A stretch of 64,000 bases of DNA, taken from the NCBI GenBank assembly GCA_964443875.1, contig CAYUET010000008.1, forward strand, positions 1 through 64,000, read 5' to 3'. Each line of letters opens with the position of its first letter. Position 1 is the stretch's first letter. This stretch comes from CAYUET01 sp964443875. GTDB lineage: Bacteria > Auribacterota > JAFGBW01. Made by a program: the position numbers and the translations under genes. Below the pieces are notes generated by a model. It saw nothing but the letters and a program-made list of their open reading frames with translations, had not been told where the DNA came from and searched no databases. Below, piece after piece: positions 43,909 to 52,956 of this stretch.

Positions 43909-44703
43909 TTACTTTTTCAGAAGCTTTTTGGCCTTTTGCCAGAAAGCTTCTTTTTCTGTCAGGGAAAGTTTTTTAAAGGGAACCTCCGGCTTTTCTGCCA
44001 GAGCCACTTCCTTCATTTTCTGATAGCGTGCACTGAATTTATCATTGGATCTGCGGATGAGCTCCACCGGGTTCATCTTTAAAAAACGGCAAAGATTGAT
44101 CATGGAAAAAAGGACATCTCCTGTTTCCTCTTTCTGTTTTTCCCTGGATTCGCTTTTGAATTCCTCCCGGAGCTCATGAATCTCCTCCTCCATTTTCTCC
44201 AGAATCCCTTCCGGATTTTCCCAGTCAAAATGCTCCTTGGCGGCCATAAGCTGAAGCCTCTCCGCCACCCACCAGGGTTCCATGGCTTCAGGGATGGATT
44301 CAAAGCAGGAAGCCGTGTGAGGCTTACCTTCCTTTTCCTTTTTCTTCAGTTTTTCCCACTGCTCATCCAGAGGCCCTTCCTGCTTATGCCCTTTATTAAA
44401 GACATGCGGGTGCCGGTGCTCCAGTTTATGATTAATGGCATTCAGAATATCCTTGATGTTGAACGCCCCCCTTTGCTCCGCAACCACCGCATGAAACACC
44501 ACCTGCAGAATCAGGTCACCCAGTTCCTCACAAAGATGGGCATCGTCTTTGGCATGAATCGCCTCGATCACCTCAAAGGATTCCTCCCGCAGGTAGCGAA
44601 TCAGGGATTCATGGGTCTGCTCCGAATCCCAAGGGCATCCCTTGGGGGAACGCAGGGTTTTCATAATTTCCATAAGCCGGTTGAATTCAGGGTAAGGGTT
44701 CAT
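43909..44703 (-). CDS. mazG: Nucleoside triphosphate pyrophosphohydrolase MazG
   Basis: This 264-residue protein has two MazG-type helical units with the metal-binding patterns RSPKGCPWDSEQTHESLIRY, EELGDLILQVVFHA and EETGDVLFSMINL. It hydrolyses nucleoside triphosphates to monophosphates and pyrophosphate and cleans aberrant dNTPs. Its ATG overlaps the recC stop codon (ATGA), so the two genes are translationally coupled. It is a housekeeping enzyme and not the MazF/MazE toxin system. Confidence 0.93.
   Translation of the reverse strand: MNPYPEFNRLMEIMKTLRSPKGCPWDSEQTHESLIRYLREESFEVIEAIHAKDDAHLCEELGDLILQVVFHAVVAEQRGAFNIKDILNAINHKLEHRHPHVFNKGHKQEGPLDEQWEKLKKKEKEGKPHTASCFESIPEAMEPWWVAERLQLMAAKEHFDWENPEGILEKMEEEIHELREEFKSESREKQKEETGDVLFSMINLCRFLKMNPVELIRRSNDKFSARYQKMKEVALAEKPEVPFKKLSLTEKEAFWQKAKKLLKK
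43919..43955 (+). terminator. Candidate terminator of tyrS, inside the mazG 3' end
   Basis: AGAAGCTTT and AAAGCTTCT (43919-43927 with 43943-43951) form a hairpin extended by TGGC/GCCA, followed by T-rich sequence on the plus strand. It overlaps the convergent mazG coding sequence. Confidence 0.5.
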
Positions 44704-47700
44704 TTTTTTCTCCGTTTGGTTTTAAAGGTATCTGTGAGAAGAGGGGTATAATAACGCTCTGCAAATACTCGGAGCTCCTCAAAAGAAACCGCCAACTCTT
44801 CCCGTTTATCATATTCTTTCAGATAAGAACATTTTTGTTTAACCGCATCAAATCCGCTGTTGAAAGCCTTTGGGTAATGCTCCGGGGATTCCGCTTTTAA
44901 AAGCTCCCTGCAGATTTCAAAATAAACAGGAAAAAGACTTCTGCTGTTTTTTTCATAGGCCTCAAGCAAAAGAAGCAAGAGCTCTTCCGCCTTCGTCTTT
45001 TCAAGATGAAAAGGGATCAGCATTTTCTCCGCTTCAGGTGAAGCCGAAATCTGCCAGGCTTTCATCGCTTGAAACCCGTCCGAAACCTGGGAATGGCTCC
45101 GTAAAAAAAGATACTGCAGCCACTGTCTGACAAGGTATTTCGGGTCAGGGTCTTTGCTGACAGCCCTTGCAAATCCTCCCTCAAACAGGGATTCAATGCG
45201 TCCTTCCAGAATAATCTTCTGATTTTTCAGGGTTAAGGTCAGCGGCTGAAAAAAAAGGGGGGGCGCTTTTTTTTCTCCTCTTAAGGGGAAAGAAAAAGTC
45301 TGCCCTTCAATAAAATAATGCACGGGAAGTTTATGCCCCAGATTCAATCCCGAAATCTGGGATTTAATATGCCTGGCCTGGCTCAGAAAATTTTTTCTTT
45401 CCTGTTCAGAAAAAAGATTTCCAGCAATTTTTCCTTCTGCCCGCTTTCTGAAGATGAATTCGGCGGAAAACTTTTCTTCATCGGCAAGGGGATCTTTAAC
45501 CAAAAGCGTTTCAATCCATTCCGAATAATGAGACCACTTATCCAGAGGATTAAGCTGCCAGGGTTCGTCCTCCTCTGTTAAAAAGGAAAAAGTTTCCTCC
45601 TTAAGCATAATTCCAAGATTATCCTTAAAAAAGGATTCCGCCGGGCTTTTGACGAACAAAAAAAGGTCATCCAATGAAATCCGTTTTTCAGCCGGCTCTT
45701 CCTTTTCTGAAAGAGAAAGATCGGTGACGGCAATAGGCTGAGCCACTTTTTCAGTCTTTTTATTGACCAGACTTTTTGCGCATTCATAATCCGCAGGGCT
45801 CAGGGAGGAAAGGGAGCCGCCTTCCTCAAAATAAATCGGATCATAGCTTAAGAGAGGATGTCTTTCCATAAGGGCATCAAAAGGAGAAGAAAAACCAGAA
45901 CACTCAAAACGGCTGTTGATATAATCCCCGAGTTCCAGAAGAACATTTCCGGGTTTCAGGTCAAGATTCTTAACAACATCCCGGCTGCAGAAGGAAAAAT
46001 GCAGTTTGCTTTGCGCGCTGAAAAACAATTCCAGAATGCTATAGCGGTCGACTTCACGCTGGGAGGCATCCAATACGGAGGGAAAGCTTGATTTAAGATC
46101 AATACTTTCTTCCGTTTCCCTGGAAGGGAAATTTCCCTCCTCCATTCCCAGGACAAAAACAATCCTGAAAGGAACAGCCCTTAACGTGCGCAAAGAGGCC
46201 ACAGTCATCCCCTCGGAAAGCGTTCTTCCGGTCGAGCCTTTGATGTTTTTCAGGCGGGCATTCAGAAGAGAACGGAACTGCACAAAAGAAAGAGAATACG
46301 GTTCCCCGGACAAAACCCCGTGATCCCCGCAGGAAAAATCCTGAAAGATCGATCGCAGTTCCCCGCGGTGAACCTCATCCTCCAAAAAATTCTCTCTCGA
46401 AGCAAAATATCGTTTCAGCCACAAAGTACAGTTTTTGGACCACCCGCCCATGGATTTTCTTAGTCCGGAGACTTCCCTGAAATCGGAAAAAATCTGTTTT
46501 AAAAGCTGCATTAAAAGACAGAGCCTGGGGTAATCAGCAAAGGAAATCGAAGAGGCGGGAAGCACCCCTTCAAAAAGTTCATCCCCCTCCATGGAAATTC
46601 CAAGCACAATCCTGCAGAAGGCCGAATCCCAGGTGTTGTCCTCGTCCCCTGTATAGCCCAGGCTTTTTTTATGCTCGGCATCAATCCCCCACTTCACGGA
46701 CAGAGCGTCTATCATTTCCCTCAAGAGTTCCAGATCTTCATCTGTTAATCCGTGCTTTTCCCTGAAGCAGGAATTCTGAAACAACTGATAAAGATCCTTT
46801 GCGCGAAAATTCGTCCCGGCCAGATTCAGAAGAAGCCGGAAACCGGAAAGAAGGACGGAACTTTTTTCCAGGGAAATCTGACTGAAATAAAACGGAAGGT
46901 GGAGCCCTGTTGCCTCATGCCCTGGAAGAGGGGTCTTGAAAATGGTCTGAATCCAGGGAACATACTCATCGATATCGGACGCCGTAACCGCAACTTCAGC
47001 AAGGGAGAGTCCCGGGTCTTTTTTAAGCTCTGAAAGAATGGCCTGATACACCACTTCCACCTCACGGTTTTTTCCTGGACAGGCCCGGATAATCAGAGTG
47101 CCGTCTACGGGAAGAGGCTTTTTTTCAGTATCCGGAGAGCCCCCCCCCTCCGAGATCTCTCTGCGGATAATCTTAAGCAGGGTATCCGGGTCCTCTTCAG
47201 CGGCAGAGACAGAAATTTCTTCATTTTTCGCTTCCTCCGTAAAAAAATTCTGCTGTTTCTGAAGAAGACTTCCCCAGGCATTCAGGAGGGGATGAAGACT
47301 CTTCTCCTGCGCCAAAACAAAAGGATTGCGGTCTCCCATGTAGGTCTGGGAGGGAGCCAGCATGAAATGATGGATGTCCATAAAGGAGGAGGCATGAAGC
47401 AAAAGGTGCTGGTTGTTTTCATGAAGAAAAACCGAACCGGCTATGCAAAGCGTCTCCGGCCTCCCTGAAGGCTCCTCCCCGGATTTTATAAGAGTCTCAA
47501 ATTCTTCCGTGTAACGGCAGAGGGCGGGATCCTTGAAAATATCCGCCATCAGGGGCTGCTGCCAGGACTCATACATCCCGGCCGGACTATCCTTTAAAAG
47601 AATCTTCCCCTCTTTCCAGGCCCTGGTCAGGGAAGGTCGTGTCTTATCGTAACGTTCAAAAACCTGCGCCAATGCGGCAGCAAATCTGATTTTTTGTATT

Positions 47701-48035
47701 TCATTCATCTCTGCGGCAGCAGGGGATAAGGAAAGCCGGGATTGAATCAGCACTTCCCACATCCAGGACGAGGGGACAACTCTTTTCAAAAAAACCTCAT
47801 GGGTGGATTTAAACAGAGACAAAAGATGGTGTCTCATCCCTTCCTGGGTATAAAACTGAAGGTTCGCACAAATTCCGTTCTGCAGGGCGATACTTCGTTT
47901 AAGCCATTCTTCCAGTGTTTTATTCTGAACAAGAACAGGCAGGGGCTTTAAAATGGCTGACCTTTGGAGCTGCCCGGAAAGGAGAGGGACAAAGGCGTTG
48001 AAATCATGACAAAGGTAGAGTGTGTATCCGGGCAT
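44700..48035 (-). CDS. recC: RecC-like exodeoxyribonuclease V gamma subunit
   Basis: This 1111-residue protein is RecC-like: an N-terminal LYLCHDFNAFVPLLSGQL segment, inactivated helicase-like domains, VFVLGMEEGNFPSRETEE (RecC's LGMN.G.FPR-type motif) and a nuclease-like C-terminal region. RecC recognises Chi and guides the RecBCD nuclease. The gene is directly upstream of mazG with a four-base overlap and 52 bases after dgt; no recB or recD lies within the window, so the partner subunits are encoded elsewhere or are absent. Confidence 0.78.
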   Translation of the reverse strand: MPGYTLYLCHDFNAFVPLLSGQLQRSAILKPLPVLVQNKTLEEWLKRSIALQNGICANLQFYTQEGMRHHLLSLFKSTHEVFLKRVVPSSWMWEVLIQSRLSLSPAAAEMNEIQKIRFAAALAQVFERYDKTRPSLTRAWKEGKILLKDSPAGMYESWQQPLMADIFKDPALCRYTEEFETLIKSGEEPSGRPETLCIAGSVFLHENNQHLLLHASSFMDIHHFMLAPSQTYMGDRNPFVLAQEKSLHPLLNAWGSLLQKQQNFFTEEAKNEEISVSAAEEDPDTLLKIIRREISEGGGSPDTEKKPLPVDGTLIIRACPGKNREVEVVYQAILSELKKDPGLSLAEVAVTASDIDEYVPWIQTIFKTPLPGHEATGLHLPFYFSQISLEKSSVLLSGFRLLLNLAGTNFRAKDLYQLFQNSCFREKHGLTDEDLELLREMIDALSVKWGIDAEHKKSLGYTGDEDNTWDSAFCRIVLGISMEGDELFEGVLPASSISFADYPRLCLLMQLLKQIFSDFREVSGLRKSMGGWSKNCTLWLKRYFASRENFLEDEVHRGELRSIFQDFSCGDHGVLSGEPYSLSFVQFRSLLNARLKNIKGSTGRTLSEGMTVASLRTLRAVPFRIVFVLGMEEGNFPSRETEESIDLKSSFPSVLDASQREVDRYSILELFFSAQSKLHFSFCSRDVVKNLDLKPGNVLLELGDYINSRFECSGFSSPFDALMERHPLLSYDPIYFEEGGSLSSLSPADYECAKSLVNKKTEKVAQPIAVTDLSLSEKEEPAEKRISLDDLFLFVKSPAESFFKDNLGIMLKEETFSFLTEEDEPWQLNPLDKWSHYSEWIETLLVKDPLADEEKFSAEFIFRKRAEGKIAGNLFSEQERKNFLSQARHIKSQISGLNLGHKLPVHYFIEGQTFSFPLRGEKKAPPLFFQPLTLTLKNQKIILEGRIESLFEGGFARAVSKDPDPKYLVRQWLQYLFLRSHSQVSDGFQAMKAWQISASPEAEKMLIPFHLEKTKAEELLLLLLEAYEKNSRSLFPVYFEICRELLKAESPEHYPKAFNSGFDAVKQKCSYLKEYDKREELAVSFEELRVFAERYYTPLLTDTFKTKRRKK

Positions 48036-48087
48036 GGATCAGGTTGTCCCTGTTAAAAAATAATAGACCGAAAAAAAGATAAAGAGT

Positions 48088-49242
48088 TCAAAAATCAAGC
48101 TCAAATCCCTTTTTCTTGTATTCTTCAAGGGCAAAACGGTCTGTCATTCCGGCCATATAATCACAGATCACCCGCTTCAGGGACCGGTATCTTGTTTTTT
48201 TCTGAGTGGAATTCGGCAACTCTTTGGGATTGCTTTCATAATGCCTGAAAAGCGTGGTCATCACCTTTCCCGTGCTTCGAGTCACCTGCAGGATCTGGGG
48301 ATGATGGTAAAAATGCTCCATCAGAAAATCCTTAAGAAGCAGATAATCCTTCTCAAGGGGTTTGGGAAGGGCGATCAGGGGACGCCGGCATAAAAGGACA
48401 TCTTTAATGGAACGAATCTCATAATGGGCGATTCTTCTGCGTGCCTCCAGCACGACATTTTTGACAAGAGCATCAATCAGATACCGGACAAGATGGTAAT
48501 AAATCACCTCGTCGGAAAGGCTTTTACCGGGTAAGCCGGAGGACAGATCCGTATGATTCCAGATCGAAAGCTTTCTGACCTCCTCCAGATGGAGGTACCC
48601 GTAGGCCAAACCATCCTCCAGGTCATGGCAGGAATAAGCAATGCCGTCCGCCACATCAACAAGCTGGGCCTCCAGAGTAAGGGATTCCTCGGGGTTGAAA
48701 TTTTCTTTTTTAAGCAACTCGTCGTTTTTAAAATCCGAATGCTTTAAAAGCCCCTTACGGACTTCATAGGTAAGGTTAAGCCCGGGAAACTGGGGATATT
48801 TGTTTTCAAGCCTGTCCACCACTCTTAAGGACTGGAGATTATGTTCAAATCCCCCTTCATCCTTCATGAGAGAATTGAGGACCTGTTCTCCGGCATGCCC
48901 GAAAGGGGAATGTCCAAGGTCGTGAGCCAGGGCGATGGCCTCGGCCAGATCTTCATGAAGGCACAGGGTGCGGGCGATGCTTCTGGAAATCAGGGAAACC
49001 TCCAGGGAATGAGTAAGCCTTGTGCGGTAATGATCCCCCAGGTAGTTGACCAGAACCTGCGTCTTATATTGAAGGCGCCGGAAAGCACGGGAGTGAACAA
49101 TGCGGTCTCTGTCCCTCTGAAAGGGATTTCGGTAAGGATGGGGCAGTTCACGATGAAGCCGGCCCCGTGATTCACTGCTCTTTTGGGCAAAAGGGCTCAG
49201 ACGGTCTTCATATTGTGATTCCAGAGAAATGGATAAACTCAT
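48088..49242 (-). CDS. dNTP triphosphohydrolase, Dgt-like
   Basis: This 384-residue HD-domain protein has RRLQYKTQV, YRTRLTHSLEVSLISRSIAR (H of the H..HD pair), AHDLGHSPFGHAGE and VADGIAYSCHDLEDG, all hallmarks of dGTPase-like proteins. They hydrolyse dNTPs to nucleoside and triphosphate and influence pools and replication fidelity. It is upstream of recC and mazG in the same direction, so two nucleotide-pool enzymes and a DNA-repair subunit may be cotranscribed. Antiphage activity is known for some dNTPases but nothing here demands it. Confidence 0.9.
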   Translation of the reverse strand: MSLSISLESQYEDRLSPFAQKSSESRGRLHRELPHPYRNPFQRDRDRIVHSRAFRRLQYKTQVLVNYLGDHYRTRLTHSLEVSLISRSIARTLCLHEDLAEAIALAHDLGHSPFGHAGEQVLNSLMKDEGGFEHNLQSLRVVDRLENKYPQFPGLNLTYEVRKGLLKHSDFKNDELLKKENFNPEESLTLEAQLVDVADGIAYSCHDLEDGLAYGYLHLEEVRKLSIWNHTDLSSGLPGKSLSDEVIYYHLVRYLIDALVKNVVLEARRRIAHYEIRSIKDVLLCRRPLIALPKPLEKDYLLLKDFLMEHFYHHPQILQVTRSTGKVMTTLFRHYESNPKELPNSTQKKTRYRSLKRVICDYMAGMTDRFALEEYKKKGFELDF

Positions 49243-49368
49243 TTTTTCCCAACTCTTCTGTTGATTAAGTAAATAATATTAAAGATTGTCTCAAGGAATC
49301 CCGAATCTGAAAAGATTTTTTATTTTGAAAAAAATTTGGAAATAAAACAGGGGATCATAAGAAAAAAA

Positions 49369-49444
<76 letters not shown>

Positions 49445-49459
49445 ACATTGAGGAATGGC

Positions 49460-49487
49460 ATCTTACTTCTTTTTTTAAAAGGGTCAA
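49460..49487 (-). promoter_or_regulatory. Sigma70-type promoter for tRNA-Phe
   Basis: TTGACC and TAAGAT on the minus strand are spaced by 16 bases, and the -10 ends 15 bases upstream of the tRNA 5' end. The -35 matches 5 of 6, the -10 4 of 6. Confidence 0.55.
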
Positions 49488-49494
49488 GTAATTT

Positions 49495-51162
49495 TTATTC
49501 TAAATTCAAGGATTTTTCCGTTTTTCCGGATTGGAGCATTCCTAAAAGGGCGATGCAATCCTGCCGCATGGAAGGCGAAATCTCTCTTTTAAGTAATTCC
49601 CTGTAAAGCATCCGGGCTCTTTCATTTTCCTTCCGAAGGGTCAGGGCATGCGCTTTAAGAAGGAGCACTTGTGAAGGAAGGGAATGATCCTTCCCGTTTC
49701 CAAGGCAGGATAAAACATCAAAATATTCCAGCTTAAAGGCTGTAAAGGCATAAATCTTAAGCCATTCATCCCGGACAAATTCCTTCTCTTTTTCATTGAA
49801 TTTGTTCAGAATCTCCCAGGATTCCTTCCATTGATCTCTTGAAATAAGGAGGGAGGCTTTATTCAGGCGGATAAAAACATCCCCTTCCGTTTTTTGAAGC
49901 CCCAGATCCAGAAAAGAAAGCGCTTTGTCATCCAGATTCCGTCTCTGATAATAATCTGCTATAACCCGATAGGGTTTCGCGAGTTCCGGATGTTTTTCCA
50001 TAACCGGCATCCAGAGCGTCAAATCATTTCTAAACTGGGAACAAAGATGAAAACCCTGTGCGGTTAGAACCAGAAGCCATGCGGTAAGAAAAGAATGCAG
50101 AAAAGGAATCTTTTTGTTCTTAAAGAGGAGCCAGGGCAGAAGACAATACCCCATCCAGGAAAGATAACAAAAACGCCAGGACATGAGCGCTTTAAGAGGA
50201 AGAATATTGGAGACCGGAAGCAAAAATACAAAAAACCAGATTAAAACGAGTCCCCAGAGCCGCCTTGAAAAGGTAAAACAGAAACAAAACACAAGCCAGA
50301 TCAGATTCAATCCGGCATAAAACAGAACCGTCTGATCGAAAAAACTCTTGACCATGCCGGTCACAGGGATTATCCCTGTAAAAAAGGGCCAGAAAATACC
50401 CAGGCTGTAGGAAGCCCAGACTTTGATCATAGAGGCCTGGGTAAGCCAGAAACTTCCCCCCAGATATCCTCCCTGTTCAAAGGTCCCAAGGATCGCAAAG
50501 CGATAAAGAGAATAAAGAACCAGCATGCCCCAGAAAGGGATCGTTCTTCTGCCCGGAATTTTTAAAAACCGGCAGCAGGCCGTAAGAAAAAAAGGAAGCA
50601 TCACGGCGTTTTCCTTGCTCAGGCAGGCTAACAGATAAAGAAAAGGGCTTAGAAAACGATTTTGAAATTTTTTTTCAGTTTCAAACAGGAGAAGGCTTAA
50701 AGCCAGAAAACAGCCGGCCAATAAATCTCCGCGGGAGCTGATATAAGCAACATTCTGGACCAGAGCCGGGTGCACGGCAAAAAGAGAGGGGATAAACAAA
50801 AGCCAGAAACCTTGCATTTTTTTCCGCCTCAGAATAAAATAGATAAGAAGTACACAAAAGAAATGCAGAAACAGATTGGTCAGATGAAATCCCTGCGGCT
50901 TGTCCTTATAAATCGCATAATCCAGAGCGACGGAAAGAGTCTTTACAGGCCTCCAGATTTCTTCTTTCAAATGGGTTTCAGGTGCTGTTGTTTCCTTATT
51001 GAGGAAAAAATCAGGCAGATTAAAAACAGAACGGATCCAGGGATTGTCTTCAATCGTCTCATGGTCATCATAGACAAACCCGTGAAACAGGGTTTGCCCA
51101 TAGACCAGAGCCACAAGACAGAGAAGAATAAAAAAGGCCCGCCCCTCTTTATTTAATGTCAA
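49495..51162 (-). CDS. TMTC-like multi-pass membrane protein with TPRs (GT-C fold)
   Basis: This 555-residue protein begins with a GT-C type membrane region (about ten spans) carrying FVYDDHETIEDNPWI and WRPVKTLSVALDYAIY, followed by HLTNLFLHFFCVLLIY, as in the TMTC/TPR family of mannosyltransferase-like proteins. TPR-like repeats fill the last ~170 residues. Members use lipid-linked sugars to glycosylate proteins, so O-mannosylation-like modification of surface proteins is possible. The start is a TTG at 51162 overlapping the aminotransferase gene by 14 bases; AAAGG lies upstream and no better start exists. Confidence 0.75.
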   Translation of the reverse strand: MTLNKEGRAFFILLCLVALVYGQTLFHGFVYDDHETIEDNPWIRSVFNLPDFFLNKETTAPETHLKEEIWRPVKTLSVALDYAIYKDKPQGFHLTNLFLHFFCVLLIYFILRRKKMQGFWLLFIPSLFAVHPALVQNVAYISSRGDLLAGCFLALSLLLFETEKKFQNRFLSPFLYLLACLSKENAVMLPFFLTACCRFLKIPGRRTIPFWGMLVLYSLYRFAILGTFEQGGYLGGSFWLTQASMIKVWASYSLGIFWPFFTGIIPVTGMVKSFFDQTVLFYAGLNLIWLVFCFCFTFSRRLWGLVLIWFFVFLLPVSNILPLKALMSWRFCYLSWMGYCLLPWLLFKNKKIPFLHSFLTAWLLVLTAQGFHLCSQFRNDLTLWMPVMEKHPELAKPYRVIADYYQRRNLDDKALSFLDLGLQKTEGDVFIRLNKASLLISRDQWKESWEILNKFNEKEKEFVRDEWLKIYAFTAFKLEYFDVLSCLGNGKDHSLPSQVLLLKAHALTLRKENERARMLYRELLKREISPSMRQDCIALLGMLQSGKTEKSLNLE

Positions 51163-52243
51163 GAAGCCTTTCCATTCCGCGCTTCAGCTCTGATTCAGTA
51201 TTGGCAAAAGAAAGCCTGAAATGAGTATTTTTCATGGAAAATACCGATCCCGGGATGATCAGAACCTCCTTTTCAAGAGCCTTGTCAACCAATTGATCCC
51301 CGTTAAGATGAGGGTGCCGCATAAAAAAGTAAAAAGCGCCTTCAGGTTTAACGATTTCATAGTCATCTTTAAGCGAATTATAGACATAATCCCTTTTCTG
51401 GCGATAAAGTTTCATCTGGGCATCATTTGAAAATTGATCTATGGCATCCAGGCAGGCATATTGGGCAAAAGAGGGGGCGCAGACAAACGTATACTGCTGA
51501 ACACGGATCATGGCGTCAATGATTTCCTTCGGACCTGCGGCATACCCCACACGCCATCCGGGCATTCCTGAGCTTTTTGAAAAACCTCCGAGGGTAAGGG
51601 TTCTTTCATAAAGCGGGGCAAAAACAGAATGCAGACCGTCATAATCGAAATAATCATAAATATCATCCGCAATCACCCAGATCCCTGTGTCTTTCAAAAC
51701 CCCGGCAATCTGTTCCAGGCGTTCCCTGGAAAGCACTCTTCCTGTCGGATTTCCGGGGCTGTTCAGAAAAAGAAGCTTGGTTTTAGGTGTGATCAGGGCC
51801 TTAAGTTTTTGCGGATCCATCAGAAAATCCGGATAGATATCCAGGGGCACCACTATACCCCCGAACATTTTTGACACTTCATTGTACATCATAAAAGCCG
51901 GATCAGGAATAATCACCTCATCCCCCGGGTCAATCAGGGACATAATCGCAAGCAGAAGACCTCCGGATACCCCCGAGGTAATCAGAAGATCCTCTGCCAT
52001 AACCGATTTGGCCGCAAGATGTTTTTTAAGTTTTTCACGGAGTTCCGGGATTCCTGCAGAAAGGGTGTATTTATTTTTCCCGGAACGAATGGAAGCAATC
52101 GCAGATTCCTTGATGCATTCAGGGACATCAAAATCAGGCTGTCCGATGGAGAGGTTGACAGGATTCTTCATTTTCGCCGCCAGATCAAAAACCTTCCGGA
52201 TGCCTGAAACATTCAGCTGTGAAACTCGTTTTGAGATGACCAT
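51149..52243 (-). CDS. PLP-dependent aminotransferase, class I/II
   Basis: The protein (364 residues) shows the fold-type I pattern: SIGQPDFDVPECI, YTLSAGIPELREK, NSPGNPTGRV (substrate-binding Asn), ADDIYDYF (Asp contacting PLP) and the PLP-lysine GGFSKSSGMPGWRVGY. It is close to aspartate/aromatic aminotransferases; the amino acid used is not decided by sequence. I choose the ATG at 52243, after GCAAGGGGGAAA; a longer reading to 52348 adds a hydrophobic segment that lacks family similarity. It is divergent from cheW. Confidence 0.93.
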   Translation of the reverse strand: MVISKRVSQLNVSGIRKVFDLAAKMKNPVNLSIGQPDFDVPECIKESAIASIRSGKNKYTLSAGIPELREKLKKHLAAKSVMAEDLLITSGVSGGLLLAIMSLIDPGDEVIIPDPAFMMYNEVSKMFGGIVVPLDIYPDFLMDPQKLKALITPKTKLLFLNSPGNPTGRVLSRERLEQIAGVLKDTGIWVIADDIYDYFDYDGLHSVFAPLYERTLTLGGFSKSSGMPGWRVGYAAGPKEIIDAMIRVQQYTFVCAPSFAQYACLDAIDQFSNDAQMKLYRQKRDYVYNSLKDDYEIVKPEGAFYFFMRHPHLNGDQLVDKALEKEVLIIPGSVFSMKNTHFRLSFANTESELKRGMERLLDIK

Positions 52244-52359
52244 TCTGTGATTTCCCCCTTGCATTTTTTTTATATAAAATCTATAAGTTGCATAATAAAA
52301 GGACTTGTAAACAAAGAGTAATAGTAAGGTAAAAGACAAATCTTTCAATAAAAAAAACT

Positions 52360-52932
52360 ATGGCGTCAGAAAAATCATTTGCTCATTCAAAAAGGGAAGA
52401 GATTCACAGGCTGGTGGACGCGGTCTTTCCTGAAATTGACGAGACCCAGGTCGAAGACGGACAGGAATTTTTCAGAGAAGCTGAAATTCTCGAGGAAACA
52501 ACACAATTCGTCAATTTTCAGATCGGCACGGAATTTTATGCGGTTGACATCAGCTATGTCCTTGAAATCATCAAAGTCCCCAAAATCAGTTTTCTTCCTT
52601 CTTCCGGGCCGAACATCACCGGACTCATCAATGTCCGCGGCAACATCATTCCGGTCATTAACACACATAAACTCTTCAGCGGCACCCCTTCTTTAAATCA
52701 TGAACGATCAAACATCCTGATTATTTCTGTCGATAAAAGCAGCATGGGTTTTCTGGTGGATTCCGTTTCCCATGTCATTGAACTTCGAAAAGACGATATC
52801 GACCAGCCCATGGTCACTCTCGACATAGAAAAAACAGCGTATATTCTCGGCGAGGCGAATATTGATGGACAACTCGTGGCAATTTTAGATATTTGTAAAC
52901 TTGTAAAAAATGAAATTTTCATAGCCCATTAA
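52360..52932 (+). CDS. cheW: CheW-type adaptor with N-terminal extension
   Basis: The CheW domain starts near residue 50 (FVNFQIGTEFYAVDI, GLINVRGNIIPVI, GFLVDSVSHVI, LVAILDICKLV), so about 48 acidic residues precede it. It should link the receptor to CheA in the signalling array. It is the first gene of the chemosensory operon, 24 bases before the MCP start. The extension is unusual and may bind another partner. Confidence 0.9.
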   Translation: MASEKSFAHSKREEIHRLVDAVFPEIDETQVEDGQEFFREAEILEETTQFVNFQIGTEFYAVDISYVLEIIKVPKISFLPSSGPNITGLINVRGNIIPVINTHKLFSGTPSLNHERSNILIISVDKSSMGFLVDSVSHVIELRKDDIDQPMVTLDIEKTAYILGEANIDGQLVAILDICKLVKNEIFIAH

Positions 52933-52956
52933 CAAATGCAGAGGGAGAATTTTTCA

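Noticed and set aside
43909..44703. MazG as part of a toxin-antitoxin system
   Set aside because: It is the two-domain housekeeping pyrophosphohydrolase; no mazE or mazF lies nearby.
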